Part shown: in pieces, positions 1-6,454 of the stretch
How positions within the stretch are numbered: position 1 is the stretch's first letter
Layout: each line of letters starts with the position of its first letter
Assembly: GCA_020443005.1 (NCBI GenBank)
Contig: JAGRJA010000475.1
Coordinates: 1-8,378 of the forward strand
Source of the DNA: Pseudomonadales bacterium
Lineage (GTDB): Bacteria; Pseudomonadota; Gammaproteobacteria; Pseudomonadales; UBA7239
Reading direction: 5' to 3'
Length of the DNA: 8,378 nt
Made by a program: the position numbers and the translations under genes
The notes under the pieces: model-generated
Told to the model about the DNA's origin: nothing
Database searches by the model: none
Seen by the model: only the letters and a program-made list of their open reading frames with translations

Positions 1-1136
1 GCTCAAAAACAGTCATGCTGATTGCCAACCTGGCCATGATCACGGGCAATATCGGTCGACTGGGCGTAGGTGTTAACCCGCTGCGAGGACAGAATAATGT
101 GCAGGGCGCCGCTGACATGGGCTGCCAGCCACATCAGGGCGCCGGTTACCTGCCGATGGATAAAACTGAAAACCAGCAATACTACGCAGAAAAATACGGT
201 GCCCCCTCACCGGCAACAGCCGGTTACAAAATTCCGGAAATGTTCGAAGCCGCACTGAATGGCAAACTGAAAGCACTGTGGATTATGGGAGAAGATGTCG
301 CCCAAACAGACCCGAATACACATCATGTTATTGCGTGTCTGGAAAAGCTCGATTTACTGGTCGTGCAGGAGATATTTTTCACAGAAACCGCCAAGCTCGC
401 ACATGTCGTCTTGCCCGGTGCATCTTTCCTCGAGAAAAGCGGCACCTTCACCAACGGTGAACGCCGTATCCAGCGTGTTCAGGCAGCGGTAGAACCGCTT
501 CAGGGCACAAAAACTGACGGCCAGATCATTGTCGACATGATGAACCGGTTGGGCTATGCACAGCCCGATTATGATGCTGCAGGTATGCTGGCCGAAGTCG
601 CCGGTGTGGTTCCTTTCTTTGCCGGTGCAACCTGGGAAGGCCTGGGTAATCAAGGCAAGCAATGGCCGGTAAAACCCGATGGTGAAGACACCAAAATCCT
701 GCATACCGATGAATTCAAGCGCGGCAAGGGCAAGTTCCACTTTTTCGACTGGCAGGAAAGCCGTGAGCTTGAAGAAAACGCTTCACAATTTCCGCTGATC
801 CTGACAACAAGTCGCGTGCTCCAGCATTACAATGCAGCCACAATGACCCGCAGAACTTTCAACAAGGATATTGTCTCTGAAGACATTCTTCTGATAAACC
901 CAGCAGATGCCAATGCAAAAGGTATCAACACTGGCGACAAGGCCAGACTGTTTTCCGCACGGGGTGAAGTGGAGTTAACAGCCGAAGTGTCTGACAAGGT
1001 GAAACCCGGTGTTGTCTTCACCACTTTCCACTTCCCTGAGCATATGGTTAACAATGTCACCAGTGATGTAATGGACACCGAAACCCTGTGCCCGGAATAC
1101 AAGGTTGCCGCCGTCGATGTAACACGCGTGGCCTGA
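1..1136 (+). CDS. fdhA: Formate dehydrogenase, molybdopterin-binding alpha subunit (C-terminal part; 5' end outside window)
   Basis: This is the 3' portion of a catalytic subunit that oxidises formate to CO2 at a molybdenum/tungsten bis-MGD centre, usually in a cytoplasmic NAD-linked complex. The frame is open from base 3 (S-K-T-V before the first Met at base 15), and a full-length alpha subunit is much longer than the roughly 378 codons visible, so the start lies to the left. Family signatures are clear: N-P-L-R-G-Q-N-N-V-Q-G-A near base 78, E-D-V-A-Q-T-D-P-N-T-H-H near 291, L-P-G-A-S-F-L-E-K near 412 and F-T-N-G-E-R-R-I-Q-R-V near 448. A C-terminal molybdopterin-dinucleotide-binding domain starts at about base 788 (L-T-T-S-R-V-L-Q-H-Y-N, then T-M-T-R-R). 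The iron-sulfur cluster region and the Cys/Sec ligand of the metal lie outside the window, so cofactor type and partner subunits cannot be read here. It ends cleanly at TGA and is followed by a terminator, so it is probably the last gene of its transcript. A related MopB oxidoreductase is possible but less likely. Confidence 0.93.
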   Translation, partial: SKTVMLIANLAMITGNIGRLGVGVNPLRGQNNVQGAADMGCQPHQGAGYLPMDKTENQQYYAEKYGAPSPATAGYKIPEMFEAALNGKLKALWIMGEDVAQTDPNTHHVIACLEKLDLLVVQEIFFTETAKLAHVVLPGASFLEKSGTFTNGERRIQRVQAAVEPLQGTKTDGQIIVDMMNRLGYAQPDYDAAGMLAEVAGVVPFFAGATWEGLGNQGKQWPVKPDGEDTKILHTDEFKRGKGKFHFFDWQESRELEENASQFPLILTTSRVLQHYNAATMTRRTFNKDIVSEDILLINPADANAKGINTGDKARLFSARGEVELTAEVSDKVKPGVVFTTFHFPEHMVNNVTSDVMDTETLCPEYKVAAVDVTRVA

Positions 1137-1170
1137 CAAAGTTCTCGTACATCATTTACCGCCGTAGCCC

Positions 1171-1217
1171 CCGCGATGCAACGGGCAAGCACGCCGTCTT
1201 GCATCGCGGTTCTTCTT
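1171..1217 (+). terminator. Intrinsic terminator after the formate dehydrogenase gene
   Basis: A perfect 11-bp stem pairs CCGCGATGCAA (1171-1181) with TTGCATCGCGG (1199-1209) across a 17-base loop, and a T-rich tail (TTCTTCTT) follows directly. It lies 34 bases after the stop codon. The tail is not a pure T run, so efficiency may be moderate. Confidence 0.75.
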
Positions 1218-1295
1218 GAAAACACCCGCAACTCCGCCCCTCTCCGAGCCCGTTTTTCAAGGGCGCTGCCTGTTAGCGTGTTCGGACAAGCAAAA

Positions 1296-1307
1296 ACCTG
1301 TACAGGT
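1296..1307. promoter_or_regulatory. 12-bp perfect palindrome, candidate operator
   Basis: ACCTGTACAGGT is its own reverse complement and lies about 180 bases before the start of the first KstD-like gene, with no coding sequence over it. Perfect dyads of this length are typical of dimeric repressor sites such as those of the TetR or GntR families, but no regulator gene is in the window and the site could be chance. Confidence 0.3.
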
Positions 1308-1361
1308 CGGATAAAAGCCGGACTGCCTCTCAACGCCATTCGGGCCCGGCTCGATCAAATC

Positions 1362-1389
1362 AGCCACTATGGTGAAAAGCCACAATGGT
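1362..1389 (+). repeat. Imperfect 12-mer direct repeat upstream of the KstD-like gene
   Basis: AGCCACTATGGT (1362-1373) recurs as AGCCACAATGGT (1378-1389), matching at 11 of 12 bases with a 16-bp repeat distance. Each copy contains a CCA-N3-TGG dyad. The 16-bp offset is not an integral number of helical turns. It could be a paired activator or repressor site, or a simple local duplication. Confidence 0.35.
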
Positions 1390-1430
1390 TTCGTCAAATC
1401 GTTTGTGGGATGTTGGCGACCTGAAACAAA

Positions 1431-1456
1431 GACGGGCTGCCAACCAGCCCCCCGTC
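1431..1456 (+). promoter_or_regulatory. Leader hairpin just upstream of the TTG start
   Basis: GGGCTG (1434-1439) pairs with CAGCCC (1445-1450) around the loop CCAAC, and the stem can extend by GAC/GTC across a three-C bulge. It ends about 20 bases before the ribosome-binding site. There is no T tract, so it is not a terminator. It may protect the mRNA 5' end or modulate initiation; this is inference. Confidence 0.35.
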
Positions 1457-1487
1457 TACCCATGAGCAGGAAAAACCGAGGTGTGAA

Positions 1488-3206
1488 TTGTCCGAACAAA
1501 CGGCGATCGATGTCGACTTCGTTATCGTTGGCAGTGGTGGCGGTGCGTTAGCAGCTGCTATCCGGGCGCACGATCTCGGGCTTAACACCCTTGTTGTCGA
1601 AAAAAGTGCTGTCTACGGCGGCTCAACAGCCATGTCGGGTGGCGGCGTATGGATTCCCAATAACCACCTGATGGCTGCCGCCGGTGTCGAGGATTCAGAT
1701 ACAGAGGCCTTTGCCTATCTCAAGCACATCACGAAAGACCAGGTGGCCTATAACCGGCTGCGTGCCTATGTCGAACACGGCAAACGCGCCATTGAGTACC
1801 TCGAAAAAAAAGCGGGGCTGCGATTGCGCTCCCTGCCAAAATATATCGATTACTACCCCGATGCACCCGGCGCCAAACCGGGTGGCAGAACACTGGAGCC
1901 TCGTCGCTTCAACACACTGAAGCTGGGCAAGGAAAGGAAGAAACTTCGGGCTTCCCATCCTCAAACCCTGAGCATGGGCTACCTGCACATGACCGCGCTG
2001 GAAGCCTATTGGGCGGTACGGGGCGGCTTTCCCGGCAGGTTACCCATCATCTGGCGACTTGTTCTGCACTGGCTCAACCTGCCCGCCCGCTTAATCGACA
2101 GACGCAGCCTGCAAGTTACACTCGGCAACGCTGTCATTGCCCCGCTCCGCCATGCCATGCTTGAACGAAACATACCGCTGTGGTTAAACACCGCCGCCAG
2201 AAGCCTGGTAATAAACAACATGCACGTCAGCGGCATCGTTGCAGAGAGGGACGGACAGGAAGTGACCATCAACAGTAAACACGGTGTCCTGCTCGCTTGT
2301 GGCGGCTTCGACCACAATCAGCAAATGCGCGAACAGTACCTGCCCATGCCCAACCGCCACGAGTGGTGTGCCGGCAACCCTGATAATACCGGTGATGGCA
2401 TCCTCATGGGTCAGGCTACCGGCGCAAGACTCGAACTCATGGACGATGCCTGGTGGACGCCCGTTACTCGCGTTCCCGGAGAAGACCTGGCCTGGATACT
2501 GGTTTACGAAAAGAACATGCCTCATAGCTGTATGCTCAACACAAAAGGTGAACGCATCACCAACGAAGCCGGGCCCTATATCGATGTGGTTAACGATATG
2601 TATTTTTCATCCAACCGCCAGGAAAGGAAATTTCCTCACTGGATGATACTCGACAGCCGATTTCGACAGCAATTCGCCATCGGTCATGTATTACCTTCCG
2701 GCATGATGCCCGACAAAAAAGTCCCGGAAGCCTACTGGGATAACTACCTCTATAAAGCGGATACCCTCGAAGCGCTCTGTAAAAAAACCGGCATTGATGT
2801 GGAGCGAGCCACACAAAGTATCGAGCGTTTCAACCAATTCTGCGAAACCGGTCAGGATAAGGATTTTGGCCGGGGTCAGTCCGAACACGATCACTACTAC
2901 AGCCCGAAGACTGACAGCCCAAACCCCAATCTGGGCAGCATAAAGGAAGCACCCTTTTATGCCATTCCCCTGTACCCCGGCGACCTTGGCACCAAAGGCG
3001 GCCTGCTCACCAACGAAAAAGCCCAGGTGCTACGCGGTGATGATTCCGTGATTGAGGGTTTATACGCTTGCGGCAACTGTTCGTCGGCAGTAATGGGTAA
3101 CAGCTATGCAGGTGCGGGGTCCACTATCGGGCCATCCATTGTTTTCGGTTTCATCGCAGCAGAATCAGCTGCTTCCGCTTCAGGCAAAGCCAACTCATCG
3201 ACCTGA
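1488..3206 (+). CDS. KstD-like FAD-dependent dehydrogenase (3-ketosteroid dehydrogenase / FAD_binding_2 family), paralogue 1
   Basis: Predicted cytoplasmic flavoprotein of 572 aa, matching the size of 3-ketosteroid-Δ1- and Δ4(5α)-dehydrogenases, which remove hydrogens from a steroid A ring using FAD. Visible motifs: dinucleotide-binding loop G15-S-G-G-G-A20 with the ribose-binding acid E38, Y-G-G-S-T-A-M-S-G-G-G-V-W-I-P-N-N, M318-D-D-A-W-W, and near the C-terminus G-L-Y-A-C-G-N followed by Y540-A-G-A-G-S-T-I-G-P. In KstD enzymes the Tyr and second Gly of this last motif are catalytic, and both are kept. The start is TTG: the only in-frame choice next to GAGGTG (1478-1483), and it gives M-S-E-Q-T ahead of the FAD loop, like the M-S-A-E-T start of the paralogue at 4672. 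The amidohydrolase follows after 24 bases, suggesting an operon. There is no signal peptide or membrane segment. A related flavin dehydrogenase acting on another cyclic ketone is the main alternative; substrate and reaction position cannot be read from sequence alone. Confidence 0.85.
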   Translation: MSEQTAIDVDFVIVGSGGGALAAAIRAHDLGLNTLVVEKSAVYGGSTAMSGGGVWIPNNHLMAAAGVEDSDTEAFAYLKHITKDQVAYNRLRAYVEHGKRAIEYLEKKAGLRLRSLPKYIDYYPDAPGAKPGGRTLEPRRFNTLKLGKERKKLRASHPQTLSMGYLHMTALEAYWAVRGGFPGRLPIIWRLVLHWLNLPARLIDRRSLQVTLGNAVIAPLRHAMLERNIPLWLNTAARSLVINNMHVSGIVAERDGQEVTINSKHGVLLACGGFDHNQQMREQYLPMPNRHEWCAGNPDNTGDGILMGQATGARLELMDDAWWTPVTRVPGEDLAWILVYEKNMPHSCMLNTKGERITNEAGPYIDVVNDMYFSSNRQERKFPHWMILDSRFRQQFAIGHVLPSGMMPDKKVPEAYWDNYLYKADTLEALCKKTGIDVERATQSIERFNQFCETGQDKDFGRGQSEHDHYYSPKTDSPNPNLGSIKEAPFYAIPLYPGDLGTKGGLLTNEKAQVLRGDDSVIEGLYACGNCSSAVMGNSYAGAGSTIGPSIVFGFIAAESAASASGKANSST

Positions 3207-3230
3207 AACAAAAACAGGGCTAATACCGAA

Positions 3231-4475
3231 ATGATAAAATCCCCCATAACCCGTCAGCGTAAAAATGGAGGAATACGATTACAGAAACATCGCCGCCAAT
3301 ACCTGTTCCTGTTGTTATGTTTTTTATTCTGCGACACCACACTCGCGACTTCATTCCCCCCTGAAAACACACCTGTTACCACCGGCCAATCTGCCCTCTC
3401 ACACAGAACACTCAAAGCAACAGCCCCCGACAGCCCCGTTATTGACATGCATGTACATGTTGCCGGGCTCGGTTATGACAGCGACTGTTACATCAATGAC
3501 ACCATGAAGGAGAACTTCCGCTTCCCGTTTTACCTGTGGGCACTGGGTGTAACCGTTGAAGAACTGGAAGCAAACGGAGACCAGATACTCTTTGAAAAAC
3601 TCGACAGCAAGATCACTGAATCTGTCTCCGTTGATCAGGCCGTGGTGCTTGCGCTGGATGCCTATGTCGAAAACGACGGCACCATCAATATGGCCGAAAC
3701 GCAGATATTTGTACCCAATCACTACATTGCAGAAAATACCGCCCGCTTTGATACGCTGCTGTTCGGTGCCAGCATCAACCCCAACCGTACAGATGCCATC
3801 ACACAATTGGTTAATGCCTACAACCAGGGTGCGGTATTGGTGAAATGGATACCGTCGATCATGAATATCGACCCCGCCGATAAAAAACATACCGCGTTTT
3901 ACCGCAAAATGGCCGAACTGGGCATTCCCCTGCTCAGCCACACTGGCATGGAAAAGTCCTTTGCCAGTGCCAGAGATGAACTCGCCGACCCATTGCGCCT
4001 TGAGTTACCCCTGCAACTCGGTGTGACTGTTATCGCTGCACACATTGCCACAACCGGCAAAAGTGAAGGTCAGGACAACTTTGAACGCATCCAGCCACTG
4101 TTTGAAAAATACCCGAACCTCTATACCGATATATCCAGCCTTACCCAAATCAACAAACTCGGTTATCTGGCCAAGGCCATGAAAAACCCGGCCATTGTCG
4201 ATCGAATGATCTATGGCACCGACTGGCCCCTGCAATTTTTCCCACTGATTTCCCCTTGGTACCACCTCAACCACATCGGCCTGAAACAGGCACTTGGCGT
4301 CAGTAAAATCAGCAATGGCTGGGACAGGGATGTGGCCCTTAAAAAAGCGTTTGGTGTGCCCGATGCAGGCTTTACACGCTTTAACACATTAATGCCGAAG
4401 CAGCGTACGATGGTATTTCAACCACCTTTAAAACAGCCCTTTTGGGCCAATGCAATGAACAAACCTTCACCCTAA
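3231..4475 (+). CDS. Exported metal-dependent amidohydrolase (amidohydrolase-2-type TIM barrel)
   Basis: A 414-aa hydrolase or decarboxylase of the amidohydrolase superfamily. The expected metal-site residues are visible in order: H74-V-H76 at the end of strand 1 (I-D-M-H-V-H), K205 in V-L-V-K-W, H237 in L-L-S-H-T-G, H271 in A-A-H-I-A and D331 in Y-G-T-D-W-P. Before the barrel there is a signal-peptide-like N-terminus: a basic stretch K-H-R-R (19-22), a hydrophobic core at about 24-33 and a possible cleavage site after T-L-A39. Neither Cys in the core has a proper lipobox, so a soluble periplasmic or secreted enzyme is more likely than a lipoprotein. The gene starts 24 bases after the KstD-like gene and is followed by a terminator, so the two are probably co-transcribed. 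The start is uncertain: ATG at 3231 has only a weak Shine-Dalgarno, whereas a strong GGAGG (3267-3271) lies inside the frame just before the basic segment, with no standard start codon after it. Substrate unknown; members of this family hydrolyse lactones and esters or decarboxylate ring acids. Confidence 0.8.
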   Translation: MIKSPITRQRKNGGIRLQKHRRQYLFLLLCFLFCDTTLATSFPPENTPVTTGQSALSHRTLKATAPDSPVIDMHVHVAGLGYDSDCYINDTMKENFRFPFYLWALGVTVEELEANGDQILFEKLDSKITESVSVDQAVVLALDAYVENDGTINMAETQIFVPNHYIAENTARFDTLLFGASINPNRTDAITQLVNAYNQGAVLVKWIPSIMNIDPADKKHTAFYRKMAELGIPLLSHTGMEKSFASARDELADPLRLELPLQLGVTVIAAHIATTGKSEGQDNFERIQPLFEKYPNLYTDISSLTQINKLGYLAKAMKNPAIVDRMIYGTDWPLQFFPLISPWYHLNHIGLKQALGVSKISNGWDRDVALKKAFGVPDAGFTRFNTLMPKQRTMVFQPPLKQPFWANAMNKPSP

Positions 4476-4562
4476 TCGCCGTCCAACCGTCCAAAACAGC
4501 CAGGCAGCAAACCGAAGTCAGCAAGCCTGCAACTCATTTTTACTTAATCGTGATCAAAACCA

Positions 4563-4608
4563 GCCGTTAAAAGCCGCGCAATCATAGCGATTAACGGCAT
4601 TTTTTATT
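4563..4608 (+). terminator. Intrinsic terminator after the KstD-like/amidohydrolase operon
   Basis: GCCGTTAA (4563-4570) pairs perfectly with TTAACGGC (4591-4598), and a run of six Ts (4600-4605) follows. The 20-base loop can form a small inner CGC/GCG pair. It lies 88 bases after the amidohydrolase stop. Its loop can also pair with downstream sequence (see the inverted repeat at 4569-4623). Confidence 0.8.
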
Positions 4609-4623
4609 AGACTAGCGGCTTTT
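4569..4623 (+). repeat. Overlapping inverted repeat in the leader of the second KstD-like gene
   Basis: AAAAGCCGC (4569-4577) is the exact reverse complement of GCGGCTTTT (4615-4623). The left arm uses the last two bases of the terminator's left arm plus its loop, so the long-range pairing either competes with the terminator or forms a pseudoknot with it. A 7-mer direct repeat, ATAGCGA (4584-4590 and 4626-4632), lies beside both parts. The pairing is directly seen; a regulatory role is inference. Confidence 0.45.
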
Positions 4624-4660
4624 CAATAGCGAAGGATGAGCTTCTGCCATCTGAACAATC

Positions 4661-4674
4661 GGGGTAAAACAATG
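4661..4674 (+). promoter_or_regulatory. Ribosome-binding site and start choice for the second KstD-like gene
   Basis: GGGGT (4661-4665) sits six bases before ATG at 4672. An in-frame ATG at 4636 is preceded by GAAGG with no spacing at all, and the extra 12 residues it would add resemble nothing in the paralogue. The 4672 start gives M-S-A-E-T, matching the M-S-E-Q-T start of the gene at 1488. Confidence 0.7.
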
Positions 4675-6381
4675 AGTGCTGAAACACAAAACTGGGATCA
4701 CAGCGTTGATGTCATCGTCGTCGGTTCCGGCGGTGGCGCCATGGTGGCAGCGATTCGGGCGAAGGATTTGGGTGCCAACACCCTGATGGTAGAAAAAACC
4801 GATAAATACGGCGGCAACACTGCCATGAGTGGCGGTGTGATCTGGATACCCAACACCCACCTGATGAAGGAAAAAGGCCTCAACGACAGCGACGAAAAAG
4901 GCTTCGCCTACCTCAAGCACCTGATCGGCGATGCGGTTCCCGATGAGCGCATTCAGGCCTATGTCGACAAAGGCAAAGAAATGGTGAAATGGTTACACGA
5001 CAAAACCGCCTTGCGTTTTGAATCGCTCGACATTTACCCTGATTATTACCCCGGTGCGCCCGGTTATATGGAAGGTGGCCGCAGCCACGACCCGAAAGCC
5101 TTTAATGCTGCACAACTCGGCGACGAGTTTGAAAACCTGCGCGGCCAGCACCCGCAAACCCTGATCTTCAACATCTTCACCATGGAAACCATGGAGTTCC
5201 GCACCGTCTTCAAGAAAGAAAAAGGCTGGACGCTGCTGTTCAGCCGGGTCTTCTTCCAATGGCTGTTTGACCTCGGTTACCGACTGAAAGGTAAAAAGCG
5301 TAGCCGTCGCCTGACACTGGGCAACTCGGTTTCCGGCTCGCTGCGTAAATCCATGATGGATCGCGATATTCCGCTGTGGCTCAACTGCGGCATGAAAGAA
5401 CTGATTCGCGAGGGCGACCGCGTGGTTGGTGTTATCGCTGAAAAAGACGGCAAGGAAATTCGCATCCAGGCCAAAAAAGGCGTGATTCTCGGCGCCGGTG
5501 GTTTTGAAAAGAACCAGCAAATGCGTGAACAATACCTGCCCAACCCTACACACACTTCGTGGACAGCCGGCTCACCCGGTAACACCGGTGATGCCCACCG
5601 CGTCGGTATGGCGCTGGGTGCCGATGTGAAGTTTATGGATGATGCATGGTGGGGCCCTACTGTTGTGGTTCCTGGCGAAGAACAGGCACGCATGATGATC
5701 GTTGAAAAATCACTGCCCGGCTGTGTTTTCGTTGACAGCAAAAGCAAGCGCTATACCGATGAGGCTGCGCCCTACATCACCGTGGTACACGATATGTACA
5801 AGCGTGAAAAAGAAGGTACCGAGTGTGTGCCCTCGTGGATGATCTTCGGTGCCGACTACCGCCACAAATACCCCTGTGGCCCGGTGTTCCCCGGCGAGAT
5901 GATGAAAGACAAGCAGGTGCCGAAAGAACTGTGGGACAGCTACATCTACAAGGCTGAAACTCTGGATGAGTTGTCGAAAAAAATCGGCATCGACTCCAAC
6001 AACCTGAAAACCACTATCGCCAACATGAACGAGTACGCCAAAACCGGTAAGGATCTCGAATACGATAAAGGCGGCAATGAATACGACCGTTTTTATGGCG
6101 ATGACCAGACCGGCTACCCCAACCCCTGCCTGATGCCGATTACCGCGCCCTACTACGCGGTCAAGGTACATGCCGGTGAGCTGGGTACCAAGGGTGGCCT
6201 GGTTGCCGATGAAAAGGCGCGCGTACTCGACAAGGATGGCAAGCTGATCGAAGGCCTCTACGCCATCGGTAACACCTCTGCCGCCATGATGGGCCCCACC
6301 TATGCCGGTGCCGGCTCTACCATCGGGCCATCAATGACCTTTGGCTACATCGCGGCTGAAGATGTGATGACAGTGAAATAA
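4672..6381 (+). CDS. KstD-like FAD-dependent dehydrogenase (3-ketosteroid dehydrogenase / FAD_binding_2 family), paralogue 2
   Basis: A 569-aa flavoprotein paralogous to the gene at 1488, about half identical by eye along its whole length. It has the FAD loop G18-S-G-G-G-A23 and E41, Y-G-G-N-T-A-M-S-G-G, the Y-P-D-Y-Y-P-G-A-P-G segment, T-L-G-N-S (substrate/FAD domain), G-A-G-G-F-E-K-N-Q-Q-M-R, M322-D-D-A-W-W, and the C-terminal G-L-Y-A-I-G-N and Y544-A-G-A-G-S-T-I-G-P. The Tyr and second Gly of this last motif correspond to catalytic KstD residues. No signal peptide is visible, so it is cytoplasmic. It is separated from the amidohydrolase by an intrinsic terminator and has its own structured leader, so it is probably regulated apart from the upstream pair. 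Two related enzymes may act at different positions of one ring system (for example Δ1 and Δ4) or on different steroids; this is inference. A fumarate-reductase-like role is unlikely given the KstD-type C-terminal signature. Confidence 0.87.
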   Translation: MSAETQNWDHSVDVIVVGSGGGAMVAAIRAKDLGANTLMVEKTDKYGGNTAMSGGVIWIPNTHLMKEKGLNDSDEKGFAYLKHLIGDAVPDERIQAYVDKGKEMVKWLHDKTALRFESLDIYPDYYPGAPGYMEGGRSHDPKAFNAAQLGDEFENLRGQHPQTLIFNIFTMETMEFRTVFKKEKGWTLLFSRVFFQWLFDLGYRLKGKKRSRRLTLGNSVSGSLRKSMMDRDIPLWLNCGMKELIREGDRVVGVIAEKDGKEIRIQAKKGVILGAGGFEKNQQMREQYLPNPTHTSWTAGSPGNTGDAHRVGMALGADVKFMDDAWWGPTVVVPGEEQARMMIVEKSLPGCVFVDSKSKRYTDEAAPYITVVHDMYKREKEGTECVPSWMIFGADYRHKYPCGPVFPGEMMKDKQVPKELWDSYIYKAETLDELSKKIGIDSNNLKTTIANMNEYAKTGKDLEYDKGGNEYDRFYGDDQTGYPNPCLMPITAPYYAVKVHAGELGTKGGLVADEKARVLDKDGKLIEGLYAIGNTSAAMMGPTYAGAGSTIGPSMTFGYIAAEDVMTVK

Positions 6382-6396
6382 GCTGTTATAAATCTT

Positions 6397-6425
6397 TTGA
6401 CTAGACCCACCCCCCGCACTACACT
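6397..6425 (+). promoter_or_regulatory. Sigma-70-type promoter of the RHH/ParE module
   Basis: TTGACT (6397-6402) as -35 and TACACT (6420-6425) as -10 are separated by exactly 17 bases. Transcription would start near 6431-6433, about 22 bases before the antitoxin ATG. The -10 lies inside the palindromic operator, as expected for an autorepressed toxin-antitoxin operon. Confidence 0.6.
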
Positions 6426-6445
6426 GTAATACACTGTAGTGCGGG
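6413..6445. promoter_or_regulatory. 33-bp near-perfect palindrome, probable autoregulatory operator of the RHH antitoxin
   Basis: CCCGCACTACACTGTA (6413-6428) is the reverse complement of TACACTGTAGTGCGGG (6430-6445) except at one position, with a single central base at 6429. Within it TACACTGTA occurs twice in direct orientation (6420-6428 and 6430-6438, a 10-bp step or one helical turn), and each copy is itself a TACA-C-TGTA dyad. Tandem sites one turn apart suit cooperative binding by ribbon-helix-helix dimers. The right arm runs into the antitoxin Shine-Dalgarno GGGAG (6443-6447). Confidence 0.7.
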
Positions 6446-6454
6446 AGCTAAGTC

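Larger units (their letters stand above)
1210..1477 (+). other. Non-coding leader region before the first KstD-like gene
   Basis: No convincing gene lies in this stretch. Small open frames here have no recognisable motif and run through the structured elements. It holds an 8-bp inverted repeat with a long loop (CTTGAAAA 1215-1222 with TTTTCAAG 1254-1261), a 12-bp perfect palindrome, a 12-mer imperfect direct repeat and a hairpin just before the gene; the last three are listed separately. I could not identify a sigma-70 promoter with confidence. Confidence 0.55.

Noticed and set aside
827..1339. Long minus-strand open frame (170 aa)
   Set aside because: It mirrors the formate dehydrogenase coding sequence and then crosses the terminator; the plus-strand frame has clear family motifs and this one has none.
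1176..1424. Possible 82-residue small protein between the formate dehydrogenase and the first flavoprotein gene
   Set aside because: It begins inside the terminator stem, has no ribosome-binding site or recognisable motif, and runs through the palindrome and repeats; a chance open frame.
3300..3360. Lipoprotein signal on the amidohydrolase (Cys at residues 30 and 34)
   Set aside because: The residue before each Cys is Leu or Phe rather than Gly, Ala or Ser, so neither is a proper lipobox.
3399..3941. Minus-strand open frame of 180 aa opposite the amidohydrolase
   Set aside because: Antisense shadow of a gene with complete metal-site motifs; no domain is recognisable in it.
4636..4671. Upstream ATG at 4636 as the start of the second flavoprotein
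   Set aside because: No usable spacing between its GAAGG and ATG; the extra residues do not match the paralogue, while ATG 4672 has GGGGT at proper distance.
4993..5553. Minus-strand open frame of 186 aa opposite the second flavoprotein
   Set aside because: Antisense shadow of a motif-rich coding region; its composition reflects the complementary strand.
6413..6445. Terminator for the second flavoprotein gene
   Set aside because: The palindrome has no following T tract and overlaps the antitoxin promoter and ribosome-binding site, so an operator role fits better.
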